Shown: positions 1 through 5,595 of the stretch, in pieces
Layout of the letters: every line of letters starts with the position of its first letter
Numbering within the stretch: position 1 is the stretch's first letter
NCBI GenBank assembly: GCA_964571335.1
Contig: CAZNAM010000016.1
Location: forward strand, 1-15,602
DNA length: 15,602 nucleotides
Direction: 5' to 3'
DNA from: JAFCDQ01 sp964571335
Lineage (GTDB): Archaea; Nanobdellota; Nanobdellia; Woesearchaeales; ARS49
The notes under the pieces: generated by a model
Databases searched by the model: none
What the model saw: only the letters and a program-made list of their open reading frames with translations
Told to the model about the DNA's origin: nothing
Translations under genes and position numbers: made by a program

Positions 1-374
1 GCAAACATTGGAGCTGTTGAACCAACAATTGTTCTTATTTTTTCAATTGCACCATGTCCTTCTATACAAACTGCAACACAGGGAGACATGCTTATAAAAT
101 CCATTAATTGATTTCTTATTTTTCTTCCTAATTCAATTTCAGTCAGGTCAATTTGTTTTCCTTTTTTTTCATAAGCTTTTTTTGATTTTATTCCAACACT
201 TTTTAGCCATTCTTCATCGTCTGCATAATGTTCTCCTGCAATAACTTTATCTGCTTTAACAAGTTTTAATCCAACTATTTTAAATCCAGGTTTTTCAAAT
301 CTTGTTAATATTTCTCCAATTAAAGCTCTTTGCACAGCGTCAGGTTTCAATAAAACAAGTGTTCTTTCTATCAT
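1..374 (-). CDS. ndk: Nucleoside diphosphate kinase, N-terminal part (cut by window edge)
   Basis: Ndk transfers the gamma-phosphate of ATP to other NDPs in the cytoplasm, keeping NTP and dNTP pools balanced. I translated it by hand from the ATG at 372-374. It begins MIERTLVLLKPDAVQRALIG, the family N-terminus, followed by the conserved RFEKPGFKIV stretch and, near the edge, KIRTIVGSTAP, which matches the usual G-x-T-x-P segment. The catalytic-histidine region (NxxHGSD) lies beyond position 1, so it cannot be checked. Between HYAD and the segment SMSPCVAV there are about 25 more residues than in the classical short enzyme; longer Ndk forms of this kind occur in small-genome lineages (recalled, not searched). 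It is the last visible gene of the L7Ae operon and starts 2 nt after the L24e stop. Adjacency to rpl24e is the usual archaeal order. Confidence 0.9.
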   Translation of the reverse strand, partial: MIERTLVLLKPDAVQRALIGEILTRFEKPGFKIVGLKLVKADKVIAGEHYADDEEWLKSVGIKSKKAYEKKGKQIDLTEIELGRKIRNQLMDFISMSPCVAVCIEGHGAIEKIRTIVGSTAPMF

Positions 375-376
375 TT

Positions 377-535
377 TTATTTCACCCATTTCTGGTCTTG
401 TGCTTTTCTGCCTAATTTAAGCATATTTTTCTCGCATTTCATAGTACAAAAATAAAGAATTTTACCATCTTTTTTAACAAGCATAACTCCTTTTCCAGGA
501 ACTATACTTTTTTTACAAAATGAACAATTAGCCAT
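377..535 (-). CDS. rpl24e: 50S ribosomal protein L24e (zinc ribbon)
   Basis: This 52-residue reading frame is short enough to be missed by length cut-offs. It encodes the small zinc-binding large-subunit protein L24e. It starts MANCSFCKKSIVPGKG and contains CSFC near residues 4-7 and FCTMKC near residues 34-39, giving the C-x2-C ... C-x3-C zinc ligand set of the family. The length is slightly below the usual archaeal 55-65 residues, with a basic C-terminus ending KWVK. The ATG at 533-535 lies 1 nt after the S28e stop codon, so translation is probably coupled. Its place between rps28e and ndk is the standard archaeal gene order, which supports the call strongly. Confidence 0.92.
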   Translation of the reverse strand: MANCSFCKKSIVPGKGVMLVKKDGKILYFCTMKCEKNMLKLGRKAQDQKWVK

Positions 536-536
536 T

Positions 537-809
537 TTATTTTCCTCTGCTGGTTTTATTCAAAGGTCTTGCTTCAATTTCAGTTTCTCTAAGCATGATT
601 ATATCCTCTCTTTGTATTGGACCTTTAACATTTCTTCTCATAACTTTGTCTTTATCTCTTCCATCTAATATTCTGCATCTCACCTGAACAGCTTCTCCTC
701 TCATTCCTGTTCGTCCTATTATTTCTTCTACTTTTGCAGGTACTGCATGGGAAAAACTGACTGCAGTTGATTTATCCTTTGATTGTTTTTTATCTATTTT
801 TGCCGCCAT
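537..809 (-). CDS. rps28e: 30S ribosomal protein S28e
   Basis: This 90-residue protein belongs to the archaeal/eukaryotic small-subunit family S28e. The core from about residue 23 contains PAKVEEIIGRTGMRGEAVQV, then RCRILDGRDKDKVMRRNVKG and the terminal signature DIIMLRETEIEARPL. The family is normally about 70 residues; here a lysine- and serine-rich N-terminal stretch of about 20 residues precedes the core. The start at 807-809 is the only ATG ahead of the core in this frame and lies 2 nt after the L7Ae stop, consistent with coupled translation in the operon. No strong Shine-Dalgarno sequence is seen, as expected for an internal operon gene. Confidence 0.95.
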   Translation of the reverse strand: MAAKIDKKQSKDKSTAVSFSHAVPAKVEEIIGRTGMRGEAVQVRCRILDGRDKDKVMRRNVKGPIQREDIIMLRETEIEARPLNKTSRGK

Positions 810-811
810 TT

Positions 812-1393
812 TTACTCTTTCTTTTTTTCAACTGGCTTTGGCTTTTCTTCTTTTTTAGTTTCTGTTTTTTCTTCTTTTTTTACTTCTTTCTTTTCTGTTT
901 CTTTTGGTTTATCTTCTTTCTTTTCTTCTTTAGGTTTTTCTTTTTTAGTTTCTGTTTTTACTTCTTCTTTTTTCTCTGCTTCTTTATGTGTTTCTTTTTT
1001 AGATTCTTCTTTCTTTTCTACAGATTTTTCTTCTTTCTTTTCTTCTTTTACTTCTTTTTTAGTTTCTGTTTTCTCTTCAACACCTAATTGTTTGATAACT
1101 TTTTTAGCATCACCTTCAATCAAAACAGCTACTGCTGATGTGGATACAGGAATTCCAGCTGCAGTTCCTAATTCTTCTTTTGAAGGAACTTCTATACAAG
1201 GTACACCTTTTTCTTTTGCTAGAATTGGAAGGTGCATTGTTATTTCTGCAGGTTGAGTATCTTTAGCGTAAACCACAAGTTTTGCTATTCCTCTTTCAAG
1301 TGCTTTTGTAGCTTCATTGACTCCTTTTTTAATTTTACCAGTATTTTTAGCTACTTCAATTGCTTCAAGTGCTAATTCTTTTTTATCTATCAT
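812..1393 (-). CDS. rpl7ae: Ribosomal protein L7Ae with long Lys/Glu-rich C-terminal tail
   Basis: L7Ae binds kink-turns in 23S rRNA, in box C/D and H/ACA guide RNAs and in archaeal RNase P RNA. The 193-residue product has a normal core at residues 1-105, including the RNA-binding signature GVNEATKALERGIAKLV (residues 24-40) and the conserved IPVSTSAVAVLIEG. After KQLGV comes a tail of about 88 residues made almost only of K and E, with T, P and V interspersed. The motif KTETKKE occurs three times in it. Archaeal L7Ae is usually about 120 residues, so the tail is an addition. I chose the ATG at 1391-1393 because GGAGG at 1400-1404 lies 6 nt upstream and the family N-terminus starts here; the frame stays open further upstream, but that part is leader. 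It is the first gene of the operon. Confidence 0.95.
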   Translation of the reverse strand: MIDKKELALEAIEVAKNTGKIKKGVNEATKALERGIAKLVVYAKDTQPAEITMHLPILAKEKGVPCIEVPSKEELGTAAGIPVSTSAVAVLIEGDAKKVIKQLGVEEKTETKKEVKEEKKEEKSVEKKEESKKETHKEAEKKEEVKTETKKEKPKEEKKEDKPKETEKKEVKKEEKTETKKEEKPKPVEKKKE

Positions 1394-1399
1394 TTTAAT

Positions 1400-1404
1400 C
1401 CTCC
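1400..1404 (-). promoter_or_regulatory. Shine-Dalgarno site of rpl7ae
   Basis: On the minus strand GGAGG is followed by a 6-nt spacer and the rpl7ae ATG, which fixes the start at 1393. It sits directly at the 3' foot of a 6-bp hairpin (AGGACC 1405-1410 pairing with GGTCCT 1418-1423 on the plus-strand numbering), so folding of the leader could influence access to it. A second GGAGG copy lies upstream at 1421-1425, partly inside that hairpin. Confidence 0.75.
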
Positions 1405-1453
1405 AGGACCAGAATACGGTCCTCCATTTCAATCCTTTACGGATTTCACTAAC
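1405..1453 (-). promoter_or_regulatory. Candidate kink-turn plus hairpin in the rpl7ae 5' leader
   Basis: In the mRNA sense the leader holds a 5-bp stem, AAUCC (1445-1441) with GGAUU (1435-1431), closed by the loop GUAAA. Next to it is tandem G-A on both strands (1447-1446 and 1430-1429), a three-nucleotide bulge AGU (1450-1448), and a short stem GUU/AAU (1453-1451 with 1428-1426). This is the kink-turn layout: C-stem, NNU bulge, G.A/A.G pairs, NC-stem. A second hairpin (1405-1423) lies between it and the Shine-Dalgarno site. L7Ae is the kink-turn-binding protein, and L7Ae binding to its own mRNA leader has been reported in other archaea, so autoregulation is a reasonable inference. The C-stem is weak (two Watson-Crick pairs and one G.U). 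Confidence 0.55.
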
Positions 1454-1485
1454 TTCATAGGATATGATTAAAAATCAGTGATTTA

Positions 1486-1493
1486 TTTATAAA
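1486..1493 (-). promoter_or_regulatory. TATA box of the rpl7ae operon
   Basis: The minus strand reads TTTATAAA here. Archaeal transcription starts about 25 nt downstream, which places the 5' end near 1464 and gives a leader of about 70 nt that includes the kink-turn candidate and the Shine-Dalgarno site. Confidence 0.6.
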
Positions 1494-1499
1494 CCTTTC

Positions 1500-1706
1500 C
1501 CAAAATAATTATGCAACAAAAGAAACATAGTGGAAAGCATATTCCACTCATTCAAACAAAAATACGGAAGTAGCGTAAGCTCTAAAAAAATCATCCCAGC
1601 AAGAACTGAAATATACTGCAAAGCAATACTACACAACACAAACCTTAAAATCACACAACTCTTGGGACACACCCAATTTATAAGAAAAAAATTTAAAATA
1701 ATAAAG
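1500..1706. other. Odd-composition segment with possible tyrosine-recombinase remnant
   Basis: Between the rpl7ae promoter and the 3' end of the tRNA the plus strand is rich in A and C and poor in G and T, unlike everything around it. A frame open from 1530 uses C-ending codons (AGC, ATC, CAC, AAC), whereas neighbouring genes prefer T-ending ones. It encodes ARTEIYCKAILHNTNLK followed by ITQLLGHT. This resembles, weakly, the RHTFATHLL...GTDL...IQELLGHS block of tyrosine recombinases. No N-terminal part and no catalytic tyrosine are visible, and the frame runs into the antisense of the tRNA. The stretch also has two small perfect inverted repeats (1529-1535/1542-1548 and 1662-1666/1672-1676). 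It could be a decayed integrase end beside its tRNA target, an RNA gene, or neither. Confidence 0.25.
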
Positions 1707-1803
1707 CGGATCCTAGGGGATTCGAACCCCCGACCCCTCGGTTTCTTTGATTAAAAACAAATCTTAAGAGCCGAGTGCTCTAACCAGGCTGAGCTAAGGA
1801 CCC
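1707..1803 (-). tRNA. tRNA-Lys(CUU) with a 22-nt intron
   Basis: The minus strand folds as a complete cloverleaf. The acceptor GGGTCCT (1803-1797) pairs with AGGATCC (1714-1708) with one G.U pair. The D-stem is GCTC/GAGC, the anticodon stem CTCGG/CCGAG, and the T-arm GGGGG-TTCGAAT-CCCCT. The anticodon loop is C-U-CUU-A-[intron]-A, giving anticodon CUU for lysine. The intron covers 1743-1764, between positions 37 and 38, the standard archaeal site. A relaxed bulge-helix-bulge can form: CUU pairs with AAG near the intron's 3' end, GAUU pairs with AAUC inside the intron, and the 3' cut falls in an AAA bulge. The 3' CCA is not encoded. Confidence 0.93.
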
Positions 1804-1835
1804 ATAAATCATTTTTCAAGTTGTGTTTTAAAAAT

Positions 1836-1845
1836 CTTTTTATAT
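1836..1845. promoter_or_regulatory. TATA element shared by tRNA-Lys and the 1880 gene
   Basis: The plus strand reads CTTTTTATAT and the minus strand ATATAAAAAG. For the tRNA it lies about 38 bp upstream of the mature 5' end, predicting a short 5' leader. For the plus-strand gene it predicts a start near 1867 and a leader of about 13 nt that carries the GGTG motif at 1871. No other TATA-like element lies between the two divergent genes. Confidence 0.5.
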
Positions 1846-1879
1846 GTTGAGACTTATTTATACTAAAAAAGGTGTTTTA

Positions 1880-2194
1880 ATGTCTGAACATAAAATAATG
1901 ATCAATGTTGCTTTTATTTTATTAATTGGCATTTCAGGAATAGTTATTTTTCTTACTAATGAAACAAATTTAGGAATGTTTTATGTAAATAATCCTTATA
2001 ATAATTTAGGTCAATGTTTTTGTTTAGGTCATCCAAGCGTACAAGAAACTGCAAAAAGACCTATTCTTCTGAACTCTCCAGATGAAATTTTTGTTGGACA
2101 AACTACAGAAGAATATTGCAAGTATGCTTGTATTCAATACAGAGTTTATGATAATCGAACTTATTATGTTTTCAGAAATTTTAAGTATACTTAA
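1880..2194 (+). CDS. Small membrane-anchored protein, function unknown
   Basis: I do not recognise this 104-residue protein. It starts MSEHKIMINV and has one hydrophobic segment at about residues 8-26 (rich in I, L, G, F), which would act as an N-terminal anchor. The remaining 75 or so residues are polar and probably extracytoplasmic, with NxT sequons and four cysteines: C47 and C49 in GQCFCLGH, and C80 and C84 in YCKYACIQY. Two C-x1/3-C pairs suggest disulfides or metal binding. I chose the ATG at 1880 because GGTG lies 6 nt upstream (1871-1874); an in-frame ATG at 1844 lies inside the TATA element and would not be transcribed. Upstream is the divergent tRNA; downstream a separate promoter serves the HTH gene. 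Confidence 0.7.
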   Translation: MSEHKIMINVAFILLIGISGIVIFLTNETNLGMFYVNNPYNNLGQCFCLGHPSVQETAKRPILLNSPDEIFVGQTTEEYCKYACIQYRVYDNRTYYVFRNFKYT

Positions 2195-2206
2195 AACAAT
2201 AAACTA

Positions 2207-2214
2207 TTTATAAT
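2207..2214 (+). promoter_or_regulatory. TATA box of the HTH gene (leaderless)
   Basis: TTTATAAT is centred about 25 bp upstream of the ATG at 2235, so transcription should begin at or next to the start codon. No Shine-Dalgarno sequence is present, consistent with a leaderless mRNA. Confidence 0.6.
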
Positions 2215-2234
2215 AAACTATATGTTTAATAATC

Positions 2235-2885
2235 ATGCCTGTTAAAGATTTAGAAGATAGTTTGAATAAGAAAGTTAAACCTGTTATTGATAAGGCCATG
2301 CATGATTACCTCGGAGCAACCATCTCAGAGATAGAATCAGACATAACTGATGCCCTAAAAAAAAATCCTTTGTTAGAGCTTGCTATAAACAAAAATTTAC
2401 CTTATAAAGAAGCTAAAAAAGCTTTTAAGAAAGCTTTTATCTCTCATTTGTTAAGATTGAATTTTGGCAATATTTCTGAGGTTGCAAGAATAACTAAAGT
2501 TGACAGAAGAAGCATTCATAGGTTAATTTCTGAACTTAATATTGATCCTGATGAATTCAGGAAAGAGCTTTTCCGTCCTGAGTATATCAAAAAAACTGAG
2601 ATTCAAAACATTATCGAAAACACTTTGGATAATTACAAAAATGTTATTCAACCTGAAAAGCTTAAAGCTTTGTATAATTATGTTCCTGAACTTTCTTTGG
2701 ATATTGTCAGAGAACTTCCTGAATCTCCTTTATCTTTAAAACAAGCTGAAGAATATTTTGATAAAAAATATATTAAAATAAAATTGAAAGAAAATAATGG
2801 CAATATTTCAAAAACAGCTAAAGAAATAAAGATAAGGTTTGAAACTTTGTTTAGAAAAATTAAAAAATTAAAATTAAACATCTAA
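2235..2885 (+). CDS. Tandem Fis/NtrC-type helix-turn-helix DNA-binding protein
   Basis: This 216-residue protein carries two copies of the Fis-type (HTH_8) DNA-binding domain, the fold found at the C-terminus of bacterial NtrC regulators. Copy one spans about residues 57-104, with FGNISEVARITKVDRRSIHR as the helix-turn-helix. Copy two spans about 167-216, with NGNISKTAKEIKIRFETLFR and the final KIKKLKL. Each has the preceding pair of helices (PYKEAKKAFKKAF; SLKQAEEYFDKKY). There is no AAA+ ATPase or receiver domain, and archaea have no sigma-54, so it must act as a stand-alone DNA binder, either regulator or nucleoid protein; that role is inferred. It is leaderless. Its 3' end overlaps the convergent gyrB end by 12 bp, so the two mRNAs would be antisense there. 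Confidence 0.8.
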   Translation: MPVKDLEDSLNKKVKPVIDKAMHDYLGATISEIESDITDALKKNPLLELAINKNLPYKEAKKAFKKAFISHLLRLNFGNISEVARITKVDRRSIHRLISELNIDPDEFRKELFRPEYIKKTEIQNIIENTLDNYKNVIQPEKLKALYNYVPELSLDIVRELPESPLSLKQAEEYFDKKYIKIKLKENNGNISKTAKEIKIRFETLFRKIKKLKLNI

Positions 2886-4787
2886 TTCCTTAACATCTTT
2901 AGCATGTTCATTTATGAATTCTCTTCTTGGTTCTACTTCATCTCCCATCAATATTGTAAATATCTGGTCTGCTGAAACTGCATCTTCTATGTCTATTCTT
3001 TTCAGTATTCTTGTTTCTGGATTCATTGTTGTATCCCATAATTGTATTGCATTCATTTCTCCAAGTCCTTTATATCTTTGAACACTTGCTTGTTCCTCAA
3101 ATTCTTTCACAGCTTTTTCTTTTTCTGATTCAGTAAATACATAAACAAATTTCTTTCCTTTTGAAATTTTAAATAATGGAGGCATTGCAAGAAATATTTT
3201 TCCTTGTTCTATTAATGGTTTCATATGCCTGAAAAAGAATGTTAATAATAAACATGATATGTGACTTCCATCAACATCTGCATCTGTCATTATTATTACT
3301 TTTCCATATCTTAATTTGCTTATGTCAAATTCCTCACCTATTCCTGTTCCTAATGCTGTTATTATTATTTTTATTTCTTCACTTTTCAATACTTTGATTA
3401 ATCTTGCTTTCTCAACATTGAGTATTTTTCCTCTTAATGGAAGTATTGCCTGAAATTCTCTGCTTCTTCCTTGTTTTGCTGTTCCTCCCGCACTGTCTCC
3501 TTCTACAAGAAATACTTCTGTTTTTGTTGTGTCTTTGCTTGAGCAGTCTGATAATTTTCCTGGAAGCATTGCACTGTCTAATACTCCTTTTCTTCTCACT
3601 AATTCTCTTGCTTTTCTTGCAGCTTCTCTTGCTCTTGCTGCTTCAAGACATTTTCTTAATATTGATTTTGCATCTGCTGGGTTTTCTTCAAAATAAGAGT
3701 TTAATCTTTCTGTTACTACACTGTCAACTATTCCTTTTACTTCACTATTTCCTAATTTTGCTTTTGTTTGTCCTTCAAATTGTGGTTCTGGTACTTTAAT
3801 TGAAATTATTGCAGTTAGTCCTTCTTTAAAATCTTCATTTGTTAGTTTTACTTTTGTATCAACAAGGTTATGTTTTTCAGCATATCCTTTTAAAACTCTT
3901 GTTAGTGCTGTTTTAAATCCTGTTAAATGTGTTCCTCCTTCGTGTGTGTTAATGTTGTTTGTAAAACTAAATACTGTTTCTCTAAAATCAGAAGTGTATT
4001 GCAATGAAACTTCAACATATACATTATTTTTTTCTTTTTCTATGTAGATAATATCTGATATTTTGTCTTTTCCTTTTGTCAGATATTTTACAAATTCACT
4101 TATTCCGCCGTCATAATGAAATTCTTCTTGTTTTTCTGTTCTTTCATCTATTAATTTAATTTTTACTCCTTTATTTAAAAAAGCTAATTCTCTTAATCTG
4201 TTGGATAATATACTATAACTCCATTCTGTTGTTTCAAAAATTTCAGAATCTGGTTTAAAGATGACTGTTGTTCCTGTTCCGTCTGTTTCTCCAATAATCT
4301 CTGCTTTCCCTATTGGAGCTCCTCTTTTAAATTCCTGAAACCATATTTTTCCATTTCTTTTTACTTTTACTCTCAAAACTTCACTAAGGGCATTTGTTAC
4401 TGAGATTCCTACTCCATGCAGTCCTCCGCTTACTTTATAAGCATTTTTTTCAAATTTTCCTCCTGCATGTAATACTGTTAAAACAACTGTTAAAGTTGAT
4501 ATATTATGATATTGTGGATGTGGTTCTACAGGTATCCCTCTTCCATTATCTTCAACAGATAAGAAACCATCTTTTTGTATTATTACATTAACTTCTGTTG
4601 CATATCCTGCTAATACTTCATCTATTGCATTATCTACTGCTTCCCATGCTAAATGATGCAGTCCATTTATATCAGTTGATCCTATAAACATTCCGGGTCT
4701 TTTTCTTACAGGTTCTAAACCTTCTAAGATTTGGATGTCTTCTACACCATATTCTCTGGTCTGTTTTTGTTGATTTTCTTCACTCAT
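2874..4787 (-). CDS. gyrB: DNA gyrase subunit B
   Basis: GyrB is the ATPase and TOPRIM subunit of type IIA topoisomerase, which introduces negative supercoils together with GyrA. The 637-residue product is full length for the short form lacking the proteobacterial insert. GHKL ATPase motifs are clear: EAVDNAIDEVLAG near residue 50, VEDNGRGIPV near 78, GGKFEKNAYKVSGGLHGVG near 110-130. TOPRIM motifs follow: FLVEGDSAGGTAKQGR with the catalytic Glu, LPLRGKILNVEKA, and the metal-binding IIMTDADVDGSHI. The C-terminal QRYKGLGEMN is present. Gyrase in archaea is regarded as acquired from bacteria. The start MSEENQQ at 4787 has AAGGA upstream at 4796-4800. No gyrA lies downstream; instead the gene overlaps the convergent HTH gene by 12 bp. 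Confidence 0.97.
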   Translation of the reverse strand: MSEENQQKQTREYGVEDIQILEGLEPVRKRPGMFIGSTDINGLHHLAWEAVDNAIDEVLAGYATEVNVIIQKDGFLSVEDNGRGIPVEPHPQYHNISTLTVVLTVLHAGGKFEKNAYKVSGGLHGVGISVTNALSEVLRVKVKRNGKIWFQEFKRGAPIGKAEIIGETDGTGTTVIFKPDSEIFETTEWSYSILSNRLRELAFLNKGVKIKLIDERTEKQEEFHYDGGISEFVKYLTKGKDKISDIIYIEKEKNNVYVEVSLQYTSDFRETVFSFTNNINTHEGGTHLTGFKTALTRVLKGYAEKHNLVDTKVKLTNEDFKEGLTAIISIKVPEPQFEGQTKAKLGNSEVKGIVDSVVTERLNSYFEENPADAKSILRKCLEAARAREAARKARELVRRKGVLDSAMLPGKLSDCSSKDTTKTEVFLVEGDSAGGTAKQGRSREFQAILPLRGKILNVEKARLIKVLKSEEIKIIITALGTGIGEEFDISKLRYGKVIIMTDADVDGSHISCLLLTFFFRHMKPLIEQGKIFLAMPPLFKISKGKKFVYVFTESEKEKAVKEFEEQASVQRYKGLGEMNAIQLWDTTMNPETRILKRIDIEDAVSADQIFTILMGDEVEPRREFINEHAKDVKELDV

Positions 4788-4840
4788 ATTTATAATCCTT
4801 GCCTTATTTAATTTTTATTTTTTTAGACGATAAAATAGCT

Positions 4841-4850
4841 TATTTTATAC
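4841..4850 (-). promoter_or_regulatory. TATA box of gyrB
   Basis: The minus strand reads GTATAAAATA. Transcription is predicted near 4820, leaving a leader of about 30 nt that includes AAGGA (4796-4800) ahead of the gyrB ATG. A second TATA-like run (4868-4878) lies further upstream and could be an alternative. Confidence 0.5.
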
Positions 4851-4882
4851 TTAAAGAAAACAGAAGTTTATTTATAAATCTT

Positions 4883-4896
4883 TTGGTTAAAACCAA
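4883..4896. promoter_or_regulatory. Perfect inverted repeat between gyrB and SOD
   Basis: TTGGTT-AA-AACCAA has perfect 6-bp arms and stands midway between the divergent gyrB and SOD TATA boxes. Its G and C bases stand out in very AT-rich sequence. It has the size of a dimeric operator, but the regulator is unknown. Confidence 0.35.
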
Positions 4897-4930
4897 CTAA
4901 AAAACAGTCTTAAATTCACTATTAAACAAC

Positions 4931-4939
4931 TTTTATATA
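4931..4939 (+). promoter_or_regulatory. TATA box of the SOD gene
   Basis: TTTTATATA lies about 26 bp upstream of the predicted transcription start near 4961. The resulting short leader consists almost only of GGTGAT (4962-4967), a perfect complement to the archaeal 16S 3' end (AUCACC), followed by a 3-nt spacer and the ATG. Confidence 0.65.
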
Positions 4940-4970
4940 TCTCTAAATTTTAAGAAAAATTGGTGATATA

Positions 4971-5567
4971 ATGAACAAATATTCTTTACCTGAATTGCCT
5001 TATAATTTTGATGCTTTAGCTCCTTTTATTTCTGAAGAACAGCTTAAGATTCATTATGAAAAGCACCATTTAGGTTATGTGAATACAGCAAATAAACTGC
5101 TTGAGACTCTGGAGAATACAAGAAAAGACAATAAAATTATTGACTTGAAATCAACTTTGAAATCCTTATCTTTCAATATTGCAGGCCATCTGTTTCATTC
5201 TTTGTTCTGGCCAAACCTTTCCTCTGCAAAGCAAGAGCCTTCTGGAAAGATTAAAGATGTTCTAGAAAGCGAATTTGGAAGCATTGAGCAGTTCAAGAAA
5301 GAGTTCTCTGATACTGCAGCAAGTGTTGAAGGTTCTGGATGGGCTGTTTTGGCTTTTTGTAAGAAATTGAACAGGCCAATCATAATGCAGATTGAAAAAC
5401 ATAATGTTAATGTCATTCCTATGTTCAATATTTTGCTTGTTTTGGATGTCTGGGAGCATGCTTATTATCTGGATTATAAGAATCTTAGACTAAAATTTAT
5501 TGTTGAATTCTGGAATCATGTAAATTGGGAAGAAGTTAATAACAGGCTGGATAAAACTTTGTCTTAA
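4971..5567 (+). CDS. Superoxide dismutase, Fe/Mn family
   Basis: It converts superoxide to oxygen and hydrogen peroxide. The 198-residue product begins with the family motif YSLPELPYNFDALAPFIS. All four metal ligands are visible: H28 in IHYEKHH, H76 in GHLFHSLFWPN, and D159 and H163 in DVWEHAYYLDY. The GSGWAVLAF stretch precedes the second-sphere position, which is occupied by His (H144 in IEKHNVNV) rather than the Gln of classical Mn enzymes. His at this place is known in some Fe and cambialistic enzymes, so the metal cannot be called. No signal peptide is present, so it is cytoplasmic. GGTGAT sits upstream of the ATG. A SOD implies exposure to oxygen. Confidence 0.96.
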   Translation: MNKYSLPELPYNFDALAPFISEEQLKIHYEKHHLGYVNTANKLLETLENTRKDNKIIDLKSTLKSLSFNIAGHLFHSLFWPNLSSAKQEPSGKIKDVLESEFGSIEQFKKEFSDTAASVEGSGWAVLAFCKKLNRPIIMQIEKHNVNVIPMFNILLVLDVWEHAYYLDYKNLRLKFIVEFWNHVNWEEVNNRLDKTLS

Positions 5568-5595
5568 TTTTATTTTTTCTTGTTTATTTCTTTTT
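5568..5595 (+). terminator. T-rich terminator after SOD
   Basis: Directly after the SOD stop the plus strand contains runs TTTT, TTTTTT and TTTTTTT within about 30 nt, with no hairpin. Oligo-U tracts of this kind are sufficient for archaeal termination. Confidence 0.5.

Noticed and set aside
812..1080. Tandem repeat or CRISPR-like array in the T/C-rich stretch
   Set aside because: The periodicity comes from the repetitive Lys/Glu codons of the L7Ae tail; there are no constant direct repeats with unique spacers. No CRISPR array is visible anywhere in the window.
767..1256. Phe/Ser-rich plus-strand frames over the L7Ae tail
   Set aside because: They are the antisense of the Lys/Glu-rich tail (AAR/GAR codons give TTT/TTC/CTT) and are not genes.
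1394..1432. Longer rpl7ae start with 13 extra residues (MKWRTVFWSWRIK)
   Set aside because: These codons lie in the leader hairpins and the Shine-Dalgarno site; the family N-terminus begins at the ATG at 1393.
1529..1548. Intrinsic terminator for tRNA-Lys (AGTGGAA...TTCCACT hairpin)
   Set aside because: It lies about 160 nt beyond the tRNA 3' end, and the T-rich sequence after it on the minus strand is interrupted; archaeal termination would more likely occur in the T-rich region right after the tRNA.
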